DNA of 64,000 nt from DAOTWC01 sp048499435 (GCA_048499435.1 JASNZW010000002.1:186001-250000); one strand, 5' to 3'. Counted from the first letter of the stretch, positions 26,171 to 35,373 are shown. Notes: generated from the sequence alone by a model not told the origin. Program-made: numbers and translations.

Positions 26171-26503
26171 TCAGGCGAAGCGCTCAGCGAACGCGGCGGC
26201 GGCGGCCTCTAGCTGGTCGGGGTCGCCGGGCGCGTCTTCGTCGGGGACGAGCACGACAATGGCTGCCAGCGCGGCTTTCATATCGGCGCTGGCGTGCTGC
26301 GCCGTTTCTTCGTCGGCGACAAAGCGTGTGTGCACCAGCCAGCCATACACGCCGCAGGTGATGGCGAACGGCGCGCGCAGGCAGCCGCGCTCCAGCGTGA
26401 GGCGCGCCCCGCCGGGGTGTTCGTCGTCCAGGATTATCGTGCCGCCCTCCGGGCCGGTGCGGCCCAGGGTGTGCCCTTCTTCAAATGGCTGCCAGGCTGT
26501 CAT
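26171..26503 (-). CDS. Hypothetical small protein
   Basis: 110 residues from ATG 26503 (MTAWQPFEEGHTL). It has a beta-rich N-terminal half (GGTIILDDEHPGGARLTLE) with repeated hydrophobic strands (AITCGVYGWLVHT) and an acidic C-terminal half ending in an Ala-rich helix. A much longer in-frame extension upstream runs antisense to the CoA-binding gene and is rejected. It is divergent from that gene, with 87 bases between the starts. No family recognised; small proteins of this type are common in Chloroflexota genomes. Confidence 0.62.
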   Translation of the reverse strand: MTAWQPFEEGHTLGRTGPEGGTIILDDEHPGGARLTLERGCLRAPFAITCGVYGWLVHTRFVADEETAQHASADMKAALAAIVVLVPDEDAPGDPDQLEAAAAAFAERFA

Positions 26504-26590
26504 GCTGCTCCATTCTCGATCTGCCCCGGCGCGACATTCCGCCGGCTGCTGCGTATAGTAGCATGAAAGCGGCACACAAGGGGGAAACCA

Positions 26591-27064
26591 ATGACAGCCA
26601 TTGACACGCGCGCGAACATTGACGGCTTCCTGCGCCAGCAGCGCCTGGCGGTTGTAGGGGTCTCGCGCGACGCAAAGGATTTCACGCGCACGCTGTTTCG
26701 CGCGCTTCAGGAACGCGGCTACGATGTCGTGCCGGTCAACCCGCAGGCGCGCGAGATCGAAGGCCAGCCGTGTTACGCGCGCGTTCAGGATATCGCGCCG
26801 GCGGTGGGCGGCGCGCTGATTATGACGCCAGCGGCGGTGAGCGCGCAGATCGTGCGCGACTGCGCCGAAGCCGGCGTCGCCCGCGTGTGGCTGCACCGGG
26901 GCGAGGGCATCGGCGCGGTGAGCGACGCGGCGCTGGCGGCCTGCCAGCAGGCGGGCATCAGCGCTGTGCCCGGCTTCTGCCCGTACATGTTCCTGCCGCA
27001 GGCCGGTTTTATCCACCGGGCGCACGGCTTTATTATGAAGCTGAGCGGCAGCTACCCCGCCTAA
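26591..27064 (+). CDS. CoA-binding domain protein (YccU-like)
   Basis: 157 residues forming a single Rossmann-type CoA-binding domain (CoA_binding_2). It shows RLAVVGVSRDAKDF, then YDVVPVNPQAREIEGQ, ALIMTPAAVSAQIVRDC and VARVWLHRGEGI, all typical of the stand-alone YccU group. The same fold forms the N-terminus of acyl-CoA synthetases (ADP-forming), but no catalytic domain follows here. GGGGG lies eight bases before the ATG. Its stop codon overlaps the convergent ftsK stop by four bases. The cellular role of these proteins is not established. Confidence 0.9.
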   Translation: MTAIDTRANIDGFLRQQRLAVVGVSRDAKDFTRTLFRALQERGYDVVPVNPQAREIEGQPCYARVQDIAPAVGGALIMTPAAVSAQIVRDCAEAGVARVWLHRGEGIGAVSDAALAACQQAGISAVPGFCPYMFLPQAGFIHRAHGFIMKLSGSYPA

Positions 27065-30000
27065 CCGCGCTGCGACAGCACCTCGCGCGGCTTAGCCCCT
27101 TCCTGGGCCGGGCCGACGATGCCTTCTTCCTCCATCATGTCGATCAGGCGGGCCGCGCGCGTGTACCCGATGCGCAGCCGCCGCTGCAGCAGCGACACCG
27201 ACGCCTTGTTCAGCCGCCGCACCAGCTCCACCGCCTCGTCGTACAGCTCGTCTACGCCGTCCTCGCCCACGCCGTCGCTGTCGTCGTCCTCGTCTTCGTC
27301 GTCGTCAGCGCCGCCGCCGTTCCGGTCGCGGTCCCAGAAGGCGCGCTGCGCCAGCGGGCCGCGCGGCATGACGTCGCGCGCCGTCTCGCTGAGCGAATCG
27401 TCGCCGATCAGCGCGGTGATCGGGCGCGGCTGGTCGGCGTCGGCGGTGAACATCTTCCAGTAGCGGGTGATGTTGTTGATCTCGGCGTCGGACAGGAACA
27501 CGCCCTGCAGGCGCACCGGCGCGGGTGAGTTGCCGCTCATGTAGAGCATGTCGCCGCGCCCCAGCAGGCGTTCAGCGCCGGGCTGGTCGAGGATCACGCG
27601 GCTGTCCACGCCGCCCGCCACCGCGAAGGCGATGCGCGCCGGGAAGTTGGCTTTAATCAGGCCCGTGACCACATCCACCGAGGGCCGCTGGGTGGCGATC
27701 ACCAGGTGAATGCCGGTGGCGCGCGCCAGCGCCGCGATGCGCGTGATGACGCGCTCGGTCTCGTCCGGGGCCAGCATCATCAGGTCGGCCAGCTCGTCAA
27801 TAATGACGATGATGTAGGGCATGATTTCCTGATCAGGCTGGAGGTGGTTGTTGTAGTCCTCAATGTTGCGCGCCCCGGCGCTGCTGAAGCGTTTGTAGCG
27901 CTCGTCCATCTCGCGCGTGACCCACTTCAGCACGCCAACGATCCGCTCCAGATCCACCACCACCGGCGCGACCAGGTGCGGAATGCCGTTGTAACCGGTC
28001 AGCTCAACGCGCTTGGGGTCCACCATGATGAACTTGACGCGGTCTGGCGGGTTGCTCAGGATCAGGCAGCCGATGATCGAGTTAACGCACACCGACTTGC
28101 CCGAACCGGTCGTGCCGGCGATGAGCAGGTGCGGCATGCTGCCCAGGTCCGCCGAGATCGGCGCGCCGTCCACGCTCTGGCCGAGCGCGATAGCCAGCGG
28201 CGACTTGGCGCGGATGCGCTTGAACTCGTCGGAGTCCATAACGTCGCGCAGGCTCACCAGCGACGCCCGATCGTTAGGGACTTCGATGCCGACGTAGCCC
28301 TTGCCCGGCACTGGCGCTTCAATACGGATAGATTTCGCGCCCAGCGCGAGCTGGAGGTCCTTGTCAAGCTGGGCGATAGCGCCCACCTTGACGCGGCTTT
28401 TCTTGCCGCTGCGCCCCACCAGGTAATCCGGCTCGACGCCGAACTGGGTGATCACCGGGCCGGTGTTCACTTCAACCACGCGCCCCGGCGCGCCAAAGCT
28501 CTGCAGCGTTTCCTCGATAATGCGCGCCCGCTGGAGCAGCGTCTCACGGTCGAAGTCCGACTCTGAGCCGCTGTTGAGCAGCGTGCGGTAGTCCGGCAGC
28601 TTCCAGGTTTTGCGCGGGCGGGCGGGTGTGGCCGCCGCCGGCTGGTTGGTGGGCGGCAGCGGGCCAGCCGCGGGCGGCCCATCAGGTTTGCGGAACGGCG
28701 CTGCCGGCGCGGCAGCGGCGGCGATCGCCGCCGACCCGGCGGGGGTGGCGGCTGGCGTCGGGCGTTCGGGCGCGGCGGGCGCGGCGGGCGCAGCGGGCGG
28801 CGCGGACGCGGGCCGTTCCCCCGCGCGAATCGCGTCCAGGCGGGCGCGGCGTTCCGCCAGGGTGGCGGGCGCTGCCGTCGCGGGGTGCGGCGCGGGCGCG
28901 GGCGCGGCCCGAACAGTGCCTTTCGGCGTCGCCGGCGGCAGATGCGCCGGGTCGCTGTCCGCGCTGGGCTGGTCGCTGTCGCTGCTCGGCGCGGCGGCGG
29001 ACGCTGCTGGCTGCGCCGCAGACGGCGCGGACGGCGTTTGCAGCTCGCCGGTTACCGGGTTGCGGCGCGGCGGGCGGCGCACCAGCTCAGCCAGCGGTTC
29101 GTCGCTGGCAGCCGGCGCGGCAGGCGCAGCCGGCGCGGCGGTGTCTGGGGCGGGCGTGGGCGCGCTGGCCGGCGCGGCGCTGAACGGCGTCACCTGCGGG
29201 GCGGGCGCGGTCAGCGCCGGTTCGGGAAGCGCGGCGACCGGTTGGGCTGGGGCGGGTGTGCTGGCGGGCTGGTCAGCCGCCGGGGACGCGCGCCCGCCGA
29301 ACAACCGCCGCCCCAGCGCGCCCGCTGTCCCAACGGCGACCGCCGCCCCGGCGGTCACCGCAGCGGCGGCGGCGCCGCCAGCAGCGGCGGGCGCGTCACC
29401 GGCGGCAGCCGGCGCGGCAGCAGCGGCAGCCGGCGCGGCAGCAGCGGGGGCCGGTTTCCCGGCGGACTGGCGGCCCGGCAGCGCGGCGCGCACGCGCGCC
29501 GTCAGCCCGCCGCGCTGCGCTGGTTTCCCCGCCGGGGCTGCCCCGGCAGCCGGAACCAGGTCAGCGGCCTCGTCGGCCTCGTCACCGTAGAATGCGGTGA
29601 AGGTGCGCCCGCCCATCGTGATCGGAATTGGGCGCGGCTCTGGCAGCGGCAGCGCTTCCTGTGTGGCGCTGGCGGCGGGCAGCGCCGCCGCAGGCCGCCC
29701 TTCAGCCAGCTCGCCAGCGGCGGGCTTGCTGACTTTTACCTGCGACTGGGCCTGCGCCGCCAGCGCCGCCGCCCGTTCGACTTCGGCCAGGCGCGCGGCG
29801 GCGGCGCGTTTCTGCGCGCGGCGGCGGCGCGCGTCGCTGAAGCTGCGCCCGATGCTGATGAGGAACACCGCCAGCTCAGACGCCGAAATGCGCAGCAGCA
29901 GCATGATGCCGACGATAATCATGCCGATCAGGATGAAGATGCCGCCGATCTCAGTGAAGTTGGTCACCAGCAGCTTATAGAGCTGCGCCCCCACCCAGCC

Positions 30001-31521
30001 GCCGCCGCGCCCGTCAAGGATCGAAAGCTGGAGGAAGTCGTCCAGCGCGCTGAAGGTGTACAGCGACCGGTAGGAATCAATGTACTGGAAGATGGTCATC
30101 GCGCTGATATACAGCAGCCCCAGCCCGCTGAGGCGCACCGGGTCAATGACCGGGGCGCGCTCGCCAAAGTGGCGCACCACCAGCCACAGCCCAGCGGCGA
30201 ACATCGCCAGCGGGACCGCCCACGCGCCCCAGCCCAGCGTCTGCGCGACCGCCGTCAGCACCGGCTCTGTGAGCTGGCCTTTGGTTGTTGAAATGCTGCT
30301 GAAGAACAGCAGCAGCGCCCCGATCAGCAGCGCCACGCCCAGGATGTCAAGCTGGGTGTCAAGCGACAGGCCAGAGCCTTCGACTTTCGGCGTGCGGCTG
30401 GCGCGTTCCAGCTTTTCGCGCGTGGTGGCGGGGCGGCGGGCGGCGCTCTGCCTGCCAAACGGCAGCAGCGCGCCCAGGCGCGCACCCAACCCGCCGGCGC
30501 TTTTGTCGCCGCTGCTGCGCGGACGCGCGCCCGCCGCCGGCGCGGACGACGCGCGCCCGCTGCTGCTGCTGTACGAGCTGCCGCCGTACCCTGGCGCTGC
30601 GCTGGTTGAGCGCGGCGAGCTGTAGGCGCTGCCGGGCGCGCTGCTGGCGGGGCGGCTGCTGGCGCTGTCCTTCTTCTGGCCGGTGAAGCGCCCCAGGAAG
30701 CCGCCGCCAGACCCTTTAGGCTGGGCCGGTTTATCCTTCTTAGCGCCTTTCTCGCCGCCGCCCAGACGCGACGTAATGCCGCTTAACGGGCCGCCGCCGC
30801 CGCCAGATGCCCCTTTAGACTGGGCCGGTTTATCCTTCTTGCCGCCCAGGCGCGATGCGATGCCGCTTAACGGGCCGCCCCCGCCGCTGGAGCCGCTCTG
30901 CGGCTTCGGCGGGCCGGGCGCTGCCGGGCGCGAACCGCTGTACGCGCTGCCGCCGCTGCCAGTGGATGAGGATCCGCCGTAACCGGGTGAGCGCGCGCCG
31001 CTGCTGCCGCTGCCGCCGTATGAGCCGCTGCCGCCACCGCTGTACGAGCCGCCGCTGCCGCCGCTGCCGTATGAGCCGCTGCCGCCGCTGCTGGACGTGG
31101 ACCCGCTGTAGCCGGTTGGGCGCGCGCCGCTGCCGCTGTACGAGCCGCTGCTGCCGCCGCGCGGGTCGCTGCCGCCGCTGCCGGATGAGGACCCGCTGTA
31201 GCTGGTTGGGCGCGCGCCGCTGCTACCGCTGCCGCCGTATGAGCCGCCGCCGCTGCGCTGGCCGCTGCTGTACGAGCCGCTGCTGGCGCTGCCGCCGCGC
31301 TGGCCGCCGGGCAGGTTAGACGTGGCGCCGTAGTGCCCGGACCCAGACGCGCTGGTCCGTCCGGCGTCGCCGGGCGCTGCGCCGCGCTGCGCGCTGTAGC
31401 TGCTGCTGGTGGTAAAGGGTGACGCCGGGCGCGGCTGGCCGCTGCCGAGCTGTTCGTCGTCGTCGTCCAGCTCCTCGTCGTCGTCCAGGCTGTCGTCGTC
31501 GTCGTAATCGTCCCTGCTCAT
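27061..31521 (-). CDS. ftsK: FtsK/SpoIIIE DNA translocase with very long low-complexity N-terminus
   Basis: 1486 residues, long for the family (usually 750-1350). Order: an Asp-rich head (1-25), a Ser/Gly/Tyr-rich repeat region (about 65-200), a Lys/Gly/Pro-rich part with a duplicated GGGPLSGI-SRLGG unit (205-270), then membrane helices (about 390-545), an Ala/Pro linker to about 990, and the motor. The motor has Walker A LLIAGTTGSGKSV (about 1130), Walker B IIVIIDELADLMM and ATQRPSVDVVTGLIKANFP (in parts), and a C-terminal gamma winged helix (VSLLQRRLRIGYTRAARLID). It pumps chromosomal DNA at the division septum and guides terminus resolution. The disordered head may tether it to the divisome; this is inference. 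Confidence 0.95.
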   Translation of the reverse strand: MSRDDYDDDDSLDDDEELDDDDEQLGSGQPRPASPFTTSSSYSAQRGAAPGDAGRTSASGSGHYGATSNLPGGQRGGSASSGSYSSGQRSGGGSYGGSGSSGARPTSYSGSSSGSGGSDPRGGSSGSYSGSGARPTGYSGSTSSSGGSGSYGSGGSGGSYSGGGSGSYGGSGSSGARSPGYGGSSSTGSGGSAYSGSRPAAPGPPKPQSGSSGGGGPLSGIASRLGGKKDKPAQSKGASGGGGGPLSGITSRLGGGEKGAKKDKPAQPKGSGGGFLGRFTGQKKDSASSRPASSAPGSAYSSPRSTSAAPGYGGSSYSSSSGRASSAPAAGARPRSSGDKSAGGLGARLGALLPFGRQSAARRPATTREKLERASRTPKVEGSGLSLDTQLDILGVALLIGALLLFFSSISTTKGQLTEPVLTAVAQTLGWGAWAVPLAMFAAGLWLVVRHFGERAPVIDPVRLSGLGLLYISAMTIFQYIDSYRSLYTFSALDDFLQLSILDGRGGGWVGAQLYKLLVTNFTEIGGIFILIGMIIVGIMLLLRISASELAVFLISIGRSFSDARRRRAQKRAAAARLAEVERAAALAAQAQSQVKVSKPAAGELAEGRPAAALPAASATQEALPLPEPRPIPITMGGRTFTAFYGDEADEAADLVPAAGAAPAGKPAQRGGLTARVRAALPGRQSAGKPAPAAAAPAAAAAAPAAAGDAPAAAGGAAAAAVTAGAAVAVGTAGALGRRLFGGRASPAADQPASTPAPAQPVAALPEPALTAPAPQVTPFSAAPASAPTPAPDTAAPAAPAAPAASDEPLAELVRRPPRRNPVTGELQTPSAPSAAQPAASAAAPSSDSDQPSADSDPAHLPPATPKGTVRAAPAPAPHPATAAPATLAERRARLDAIRAGERPASAPPAAPAAPAAPERPTPAATPAGSAAIAAAAAPAAPFRKPDGPPAAGPLPPTNQPAAATPARPRKTWKLPDYRTLLNSGSESDFDRETLLQRARIIEETLQSFGAPGRVVEVNTGPVITQFGVEPDYLVGRSGKKSRVKVGAIAQLDKDLQLALGAKSIRIEAPVPGKGYVGIEVPNDRASLVSLRDVMDSDEFKRIRAKSPLAIALGQSVDGAPISADLGSMPHLLIAGTTGSGKSVCVNSIIGCLILSNPPDRVKFIMVDPKRVELTGYNGIPHLVAPVVVDLERIVGVLKWVTREMDERYKRFSSAGARNIEDYNNHLQPDQEIMPYIIVIIDELADLMMLAPDETERVITRIAALARATGIHLVIATQRPSVDVVTGLIKANFPARIAFAVAGGVDSRVILDQPGAERLLGRGDMLYMSGNSPAPVRLQGVFLSDAEINNITRYWKMFTADADQPRPITALIGDDSLSETARDVMPRGPLAQRAFWDRDRNGGGADDDEDEDDDSDGVGEDGVDELYDEAVELVRRLNKASVSLLQRRLRIGYTRAARLIDMMEEEGIVGPAQEGAKPREVLSQRG
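30921..31317 (-). repeat. Imperfect Ser/Gly/Tyr repeats within ftsK
   Basis: Within codons about 68-200 of ftsK, a unit of roughly 30 residues recurs: GSSGARPTSYSGSSS, SGARPTGYSGSTSS and SSGARSPGYGGSSS. The DNA is a mosaic of GCCGCTGCC-type triplets, prone to slippage. It is coding and in frame, so it is not an independent repeat element. Confidence 0.8.
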
Positions 31522-31675
31522 AGGCGCTGCCGCTCACTCATTGGCCGGATGCACAGCCAGCAGGCCGCTGCGATGGCTGGCTGCAGCGCTATCATACCAT
31601 AGTTAGCCGCCGAAAGCGATAAATTCAGCACAAAAGTTCTGTTAAAGCGCGCTCGAACGGTTGATCTGTCTTAAT

Positions 31676-31720
31676 TTGACCGTGAACGGGTGTTCGGTTA
31701 TAATGTAGAACAACTATTCG
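31676..31720 (+). promoter_or_regulatory. lexA promoter with two LexA operator boxes
   Basis: TTGACC (31676-31681), a 17-base spacer and TATAAT (31699-31704) form a near-perfect promoter. Between them lies TGAACGGGTGTTCG (31683-31696), which fits the Gram-positive LexA box CGAAC-RNRY-GTTCG except for the first base. A second box AGAACAACTATTCG (31707-31720), one mismatch in GAAC-N4-GTTC, covers the start of transcription. LexA bound here would block polymerase, giving autorepression. Confidence 0.9.
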
Positions 31721-31744
31721 TCTAGCTGCTCTGAGGCCCTGATA

Positions 31745-32434
31745 ATGAAAACGTTGAAACCGTTCGATAAGCTCTCCAAACGCCAGCGCGGCATCCTCAC
31801 TTTTATGGATCGCTACATCAGCGAACACGGCTACCCGCCCACCATCCGCGAGATCGGCATGGCGACCGACATCAACTCGACCTCGGTTGTCAATTACAAC
31901 CTCAACAAACTGGTGACCGCCGGCTATCTGGAGCGCTCTGACCGCGTTTCGCGCGGGATGCGGCTGGTCGCGCCGCTGCCCGGCGGCGATCAGCCGGCGC
32001 GGGCTGTCCGCCTGAGCGCCAGCCCGCTGGCGATTCCGCTCGTTGGCCAGATCGTCGCCAGCGAGCCGGTCCCGGTGTACGACGACTCCGCCGCCGCTGG
32101 CGACACCATTGATGTCACCCCGGCCATGCTGGGCAGCGGCGACACAACCGACGTGTTCGCCCTGCGCGTCAAGGGCGACTCAATGGTTGACGCCATGATC
32201 GCCGACGGCGACATCGTGCTGCTGCGCCGCCAGAGCACCGGCGAAACGCACAACGGCCAGATGGTGGCGGTGTGGCTGGAGGACCGGGGCGAGACGACCC
32301 TCAAGCATTTCTACAACGACGGCGCGCAGATTCGCCTGCAGCCGGCCAACCCGCAGTACCAGCCGATTATCGTCAGCCCGGCCGGCTGCTACGTGCAGGG
32401 GCGCGTCGTTTCGGTTATTCGGCAGCTCCGCTAG
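31745..32434 (+). CDS. lexA: SOS repressor LexA
   Basis: 229 residues. Residues 1-75 form the winged helix (QRGILTFMDRYISEHGYPPT, REIGMATDINSTSVVNYNL). The C-terminal S24 peptidase part has IPLVGQIVASEPVP at the self-cleavage loop, catalytic Ser146 in VKGDSMVDAMI and Lys187 in TTLKHFY. RecA filament on single-stranded DNA triggers cleavage after Ala105 in the family; the residue after it is Ser here rather than the usual Gly. GAGG precedes the ATG. The promoter just upstream carries LexA boxes, and ftsK lies divergently. The 3' end overlaps the convergent DUF4173 gene by 20 bases. Confidence 0.95.
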   Translation: MKTLKPFDKLSKRQRGILTFMDRYISEHGYPPTIREIGMATDINSTSVVNYNLNKLVTAGYLERSDRVSRGMRLVAPLPGGDQPARAVRLSASPLAIPLVGQIVASEPVPVYDDSAAAGDTIDVTPAMLGSGDTTDVFALRVKGDSMVDAMIADGDIVLLRRQSTGETHNGQMVAVWLEDRGETTLKHFYNDGAQIRLQPANPQYQPIIVSPAGCYVQGRVVSVIRQLR

Positions 32435-34136
32435 GCGGCGGGGTGGCGGGCGGGCGCGGCTCGCTGGTGGCGGCGTAAATGTTAAAGTAACCTTCAGCGC
32501 GGCTCGTGTCGAAGAAGCGCGGATCGTGATCCGGCAGGCTGGCGCGCAGCGCGTCAAGCTGTGCCCAGGCGCTGGCGCGCGCGGCGTTGGCGGTGATGAG
32601 CGCCGCCAGCGCGTCATCCGCCCGCTGCGCGTCCAGCACGCGCAGTTGATGCGCCAGCCACTGCCCGGTCCACTCCTGCGCCGCTGGCCGCCCGGCCAGC
32701 GCGTGATGCAGCGGCACAACCGCCGGCACAGCGTCCACCGACAGGTGCACCAGGAAGCCCAGGTCCAGCGCGCGCCCGTCGTGGTAGCGGTTGATGTTGC
32801 GCTCGGCGATATACAGGTCCACGTTCAGCAGGTTGAGCGTGATCAGGTAGCCGGTCGCGGCCAGCAGCAGCCCCAGCGCGAAGATATTGCGCCGCACGTG
32901 GAACACCTCCAGCAGGAACGCCCCGAACAGCGCGCCCAGCCACAGCGTCGCCATCTGCGAGTAAACGCGCAGGTGTGTAAAGCCGTAGGCTTCCTCGTAG
33001 AGCAGCATCCGCTGCCAGGCGGACACCAGCATCACCGCCATCAGCGCCGCCAGCGCCGCGCACAGCGCCCGAAAGACAGTGTGCGCGCGCACATCCGGGC
33101 GGGCCGTCGCGCGGTTGAGCCACAGCGCCAGCCCCAGCGTTAAGGCCGCAACGGCCACCAGCTCGAAGAAGCCGCGCCGGGCGTATTCAGCGTAGGTCAG
33201 GCCGCGCGCCTCGATAAACGCCGTCCCGCCGAAAAAGTAGGCGAACTGCACCAGCACAAAGGCCGCGAACAGCAGGTTCACCAGCCCCAGCACGATGCCA
33301 GCTTCGATGATATTCAGCCGCAGCAGGCCGCCGCGCTTGCGTTTGACAGGCGCGCCCTCGCCCTCGTCGTCGTCGTCGTCCTCGTCATCGTCAGCCGCCG
33401 CCAGCGGGACAGCCTCGACAGCGCCTTCGGCGGTGGGCACGGTGATGTAGCGGCGGCGGGCCGGGGCGTTTTCGGTCACGCCCCACGCCAGCGCGCCAAT
33501 CGCCAGCCAGGCAGCGCTCAGCGCGTAGACGCCCCGCCACAGCAGTTGGTCTGACGGATGCGGCGCCAGCAGCCGCCACAGGTCGTCGAGGTAGCCGGCA
33601 AAGACGGTGTCGGCGGCGGCCAGCAGCAGCGCGAACACGAACACCACCGGCAGCCCGATGAGCAGCCCGCGCGCGACCGCCACCAGCGTGCGGCCCTGCC
33701 AACTGCGCGCGCGCAGCCACGCCAGCGCGCCGCCCAGCTCAGCGGGCGCGCCAAAGGCGGCGTTAACGCTGACCAGCGCGACCCCGCCAACGTGCTCGCT
33801 GGTCGCGGCGGTGTCGAGCGGGTGCGCCCGCCGCAGGTAGTGCAGCGCCAGCGCGCTCAGCGTCAGCGCCGCGCCAATGTTAAACAGGGCGACGGTCTGT
33901 TGGGCGCGGACGGCGACCATCAGCGCGAAGAAAGCTACCGGGGCCAGCGGCCACAGGTTGCGCCAGTTCACAGGCGTGCGCCCGGCGCGCGCGCACAGCA
34001 GCGTCGTGCCCACCGCCAGCGCGATGAACAGCGGGAACGACAGGCCGATTATTCGCTGAAAAAACAAGAGCATCCCGACCAGGCCCAGAAACAGGCCCGC
34101 CAGCACAATAACGACTGAAAGCGCGCGCCGAGTCAT
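32415..34136 (-). CDS. DUF4173 (DUF4153-type) membrane protein
   Basis: 573 residues with about twelve membrane helices. The signature region FAYFFGGTAFIEARGLTYAEYARRGFFELV (pieces GLTYAEYARRGFFEL) is that of the DUF4173 family. An acidic insert of about 15 residues (ADDDEDDDDDEGEG) followed by a Lys/Arg cluster forms a cytoplasmic loop near residues 250-270. The soluble C-terminal 120 residues include helical Ala-rich segments. AAAGG lies ten bases before the ATG. Family members are frequent in Gram-positive and Chloroflexota genomes without known function. It overlaps lexA at the 3' end, but no functional link is implied. Confidence 0.85.
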   Translation of the reverse strand: MTRRALSVVIVLAGLFLGLVGMLLFFQRIIGLSFPLFIALAVGTTLLCARAGRTPVNWRNLWPLAPVAFFALMVAVRAQQTVALFNIGAALTLSALALHYLRRAHPLDTAATSEHVGGVALVSVNAAFGAPAELGGALAWLRARSWQGRTLVAVARGLLIGLPVVFVFALLLAAADTVFAGYLDDLWRLLAPHPSDQLLWRGVYALSAAWLAIGALAWGVTENAPARRRYITVPTAEGAVEAVPLAAADDDEDDDDDEGEGAPVKRKRGGLLRLNIIEAGIVLGLVNLLFAAFVLVQFAYFFGGTAFIEARGLTYAEYARRGFFELVAVAALTLGLALWLNRATARPDVRAHTVFRALCAALAALMAVMLVSAWQRMLLYEEAYGFTHLRVYSQMATLWLGALFGAFLLEVFHVRRNIFALGLLLAATGYLITLNLLNVDLYIAERNINRYHDGRALDLGFLVHLSVDAVPAVVPLHHALAGRPAAQEWTGQWLAHQLRVLDAQRADDALAALITANAARASAWAQLDALRASLPDHDPRFFDTSRAEGYFNIYAATSEPRPPATPPPSGAAE

Positions 34137-34344
34137 AATTCGCCAGCCTTTCGTGTATTTAATAAGCGGACGCCGCGCGCCCGCGCGCCGGTGTTGCTAG
34201 CTGATACACGCCGGACGCGCCGTATCCGCAGCGGCGGGGTGGCGCGGGCGGCCCTGATCGCTGATAATGAAAGACGTGTTTTCGCTGCTAATGGTTCCCG
34301 CAGCCGCTGGCTGTGTCCGGCGGCCGCTGACGGAAGGTAATGCC

Positions 34345-35373
34345 ATGCCCGGTTCGCGTCTTGCGCTGGCGGCGCTGGCCCTGGCCGCGCTCGCTGGTCT
34401 GACAGGCTGCAATCTCGTCTATGGCCGCCCTGAGCCAACGCCCACGCCGACCGTTCCAGCCACTGCGGTCGTCACGCCGACTGTTACCGCCACGCCCACG
34501 CTGACACCCACCGCCACCGACATCCCCGCGCCGCCGGTTTTCAGCGTCAGCCAGCCGCTGCCGGCGCTGGCCTGCGGCGTCGCCCCCGGCGGCGACGTGG
34601 TCAACCTGCGCGCCGGCCCCGGCACGAATTTCGCGGTGCTGGGCGTGCTGCCGCCGGGCAACTGGGTGCTGACCGCCGCGCTGGACGCGACCGCGGGCTG
34701 GTATCAGATTCGGCTGGCGGGGACGGTCGTGGACCACGGCTGGGTGGCAGCCAGCGTTGTGACGCTCCAGCAGCCGTGCGCCTGCGCGCCGGGCGGGGCC
34801 TGCGCCGTCGCGACGGCCACGCCGCCGCCGCCGCCCGGCCAGTGTGTGATCGCGGTGGCGGCGGGCAGCGTGCCGGTTTTCCCGCAGCCCTCGACCGGCG
34901 TGGGCATCGTCGGCCAGCTCAGCGCGGACGGCAGCTTCACCCAGGTCGTCGGGCACACGACCGACGGCTGGCACGCTATCCAGTTCCCTGGCGCGGCGGG
35001 CGTGGGGCTGTTCGCCTACCGCTGGGTGCGCGCTGACGCGCAGATCACCCTCAGCGGGCCGTGCGCCGGCCTGCCTGTGTTCAATTACCAGTTCCCGGCC
35101 CCGCCCGGAAACTGCGCCGCCGGCGCGCTGCCCGGCGAAACTGTGCCCGTGTTCAACCAGCCGTCCGAAGCCTTCGGCGTGTGGGGCAGCCTGTCCGGCG
35201 GCGGCACTATCCAGATCATCGGCCCGGCGGCGGGCGGTTGGTTCGCCGTTGACCCCGGCGTGGCCCAGGGCGGGAATGTGGGCATCTGGCGGCTGCGCTG
35301 GCTGCGCACCGACGCGCCGCTGACGTTTATCGGGAACTGCGATAATCTTCCAGTGGTAAGCTACACCGGCTGA
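34345..35373 (+). CDS. SH3b-repeat lipoprotein
   Basis: 342 residues. Signal peptide with lipobox ALTGC-like LAGLTGC (Cys22), then a Pro/Thr-rich linker. Three SH3-like units follow (about 80-155, 175-255, 265-340); only the first keeps the usual NLRAGPGTNFAVLGVL motif, while the others share PVFPQPSTGVGIVGQL and PVFNQPSEAFGVWGSL and paired cysteines (CAC, GPCAG, GNC). SH3b domains bind cell-wall peptides or glycans, so a wall-associated surface protein is likely. ATG 34345 has GGAAGG upstream; the longer frame has no signal. The next gene, mscS-type, starts 26 bases later and may share the transcript. Confidence 0.85.
   Translation: MPGSRLALAALALAALAGLTGCNLVYGRPEPTPTPTVPATAVVTPTVTATPTLTPTATDIPAPPVFSVSQPLPALACGVAPGGDVVNLRAGPGTNFAVLGVLPPGNWVLTAALDATAGWYQIRLAGTVVDHGWVAASVVTLQQPCACAPGGACAVATATPPPPPGQCVIAVAAGSVPVFPQPSTGVGIVGQLSADGSFTQVVGHTTDGWHAIQFPGAAGVGLFAYRWVRADAQITLSGPCAGLPVFNYQFPAPPGNCAAGALPGETVPVFNQPSEAFGVWGSLSGGGTIQIIGPAAGGWFAVDPGVAQGGNVGIWRLRWLRTDAPLTFIGNCDNLPVVSYTG

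Noticed and set aside
26171..27025. A 284-codon minus-strand frame as one gene
   Set aside because: The upstream 174 codons lie antisense to the CoA-binding protein gene, which has clear family motifs. Only the last 110 codons from ATG 26503 are kept.
28610..30291. Long plus-strand open frames antisense to ftsK
   Set aside because: They are Gly/Ala/Arg-rich low-complexity shadows typical of GC-rich coding DNA; ftsK on the minus strand has unmistakable motifs.
30921..31317. CRISPR-like or minisatellite array
   Set aside because: Repeat units vary in length, have no spacers and are translated in frame as Ser/Gly/Tyr-rich ftsK sequence.
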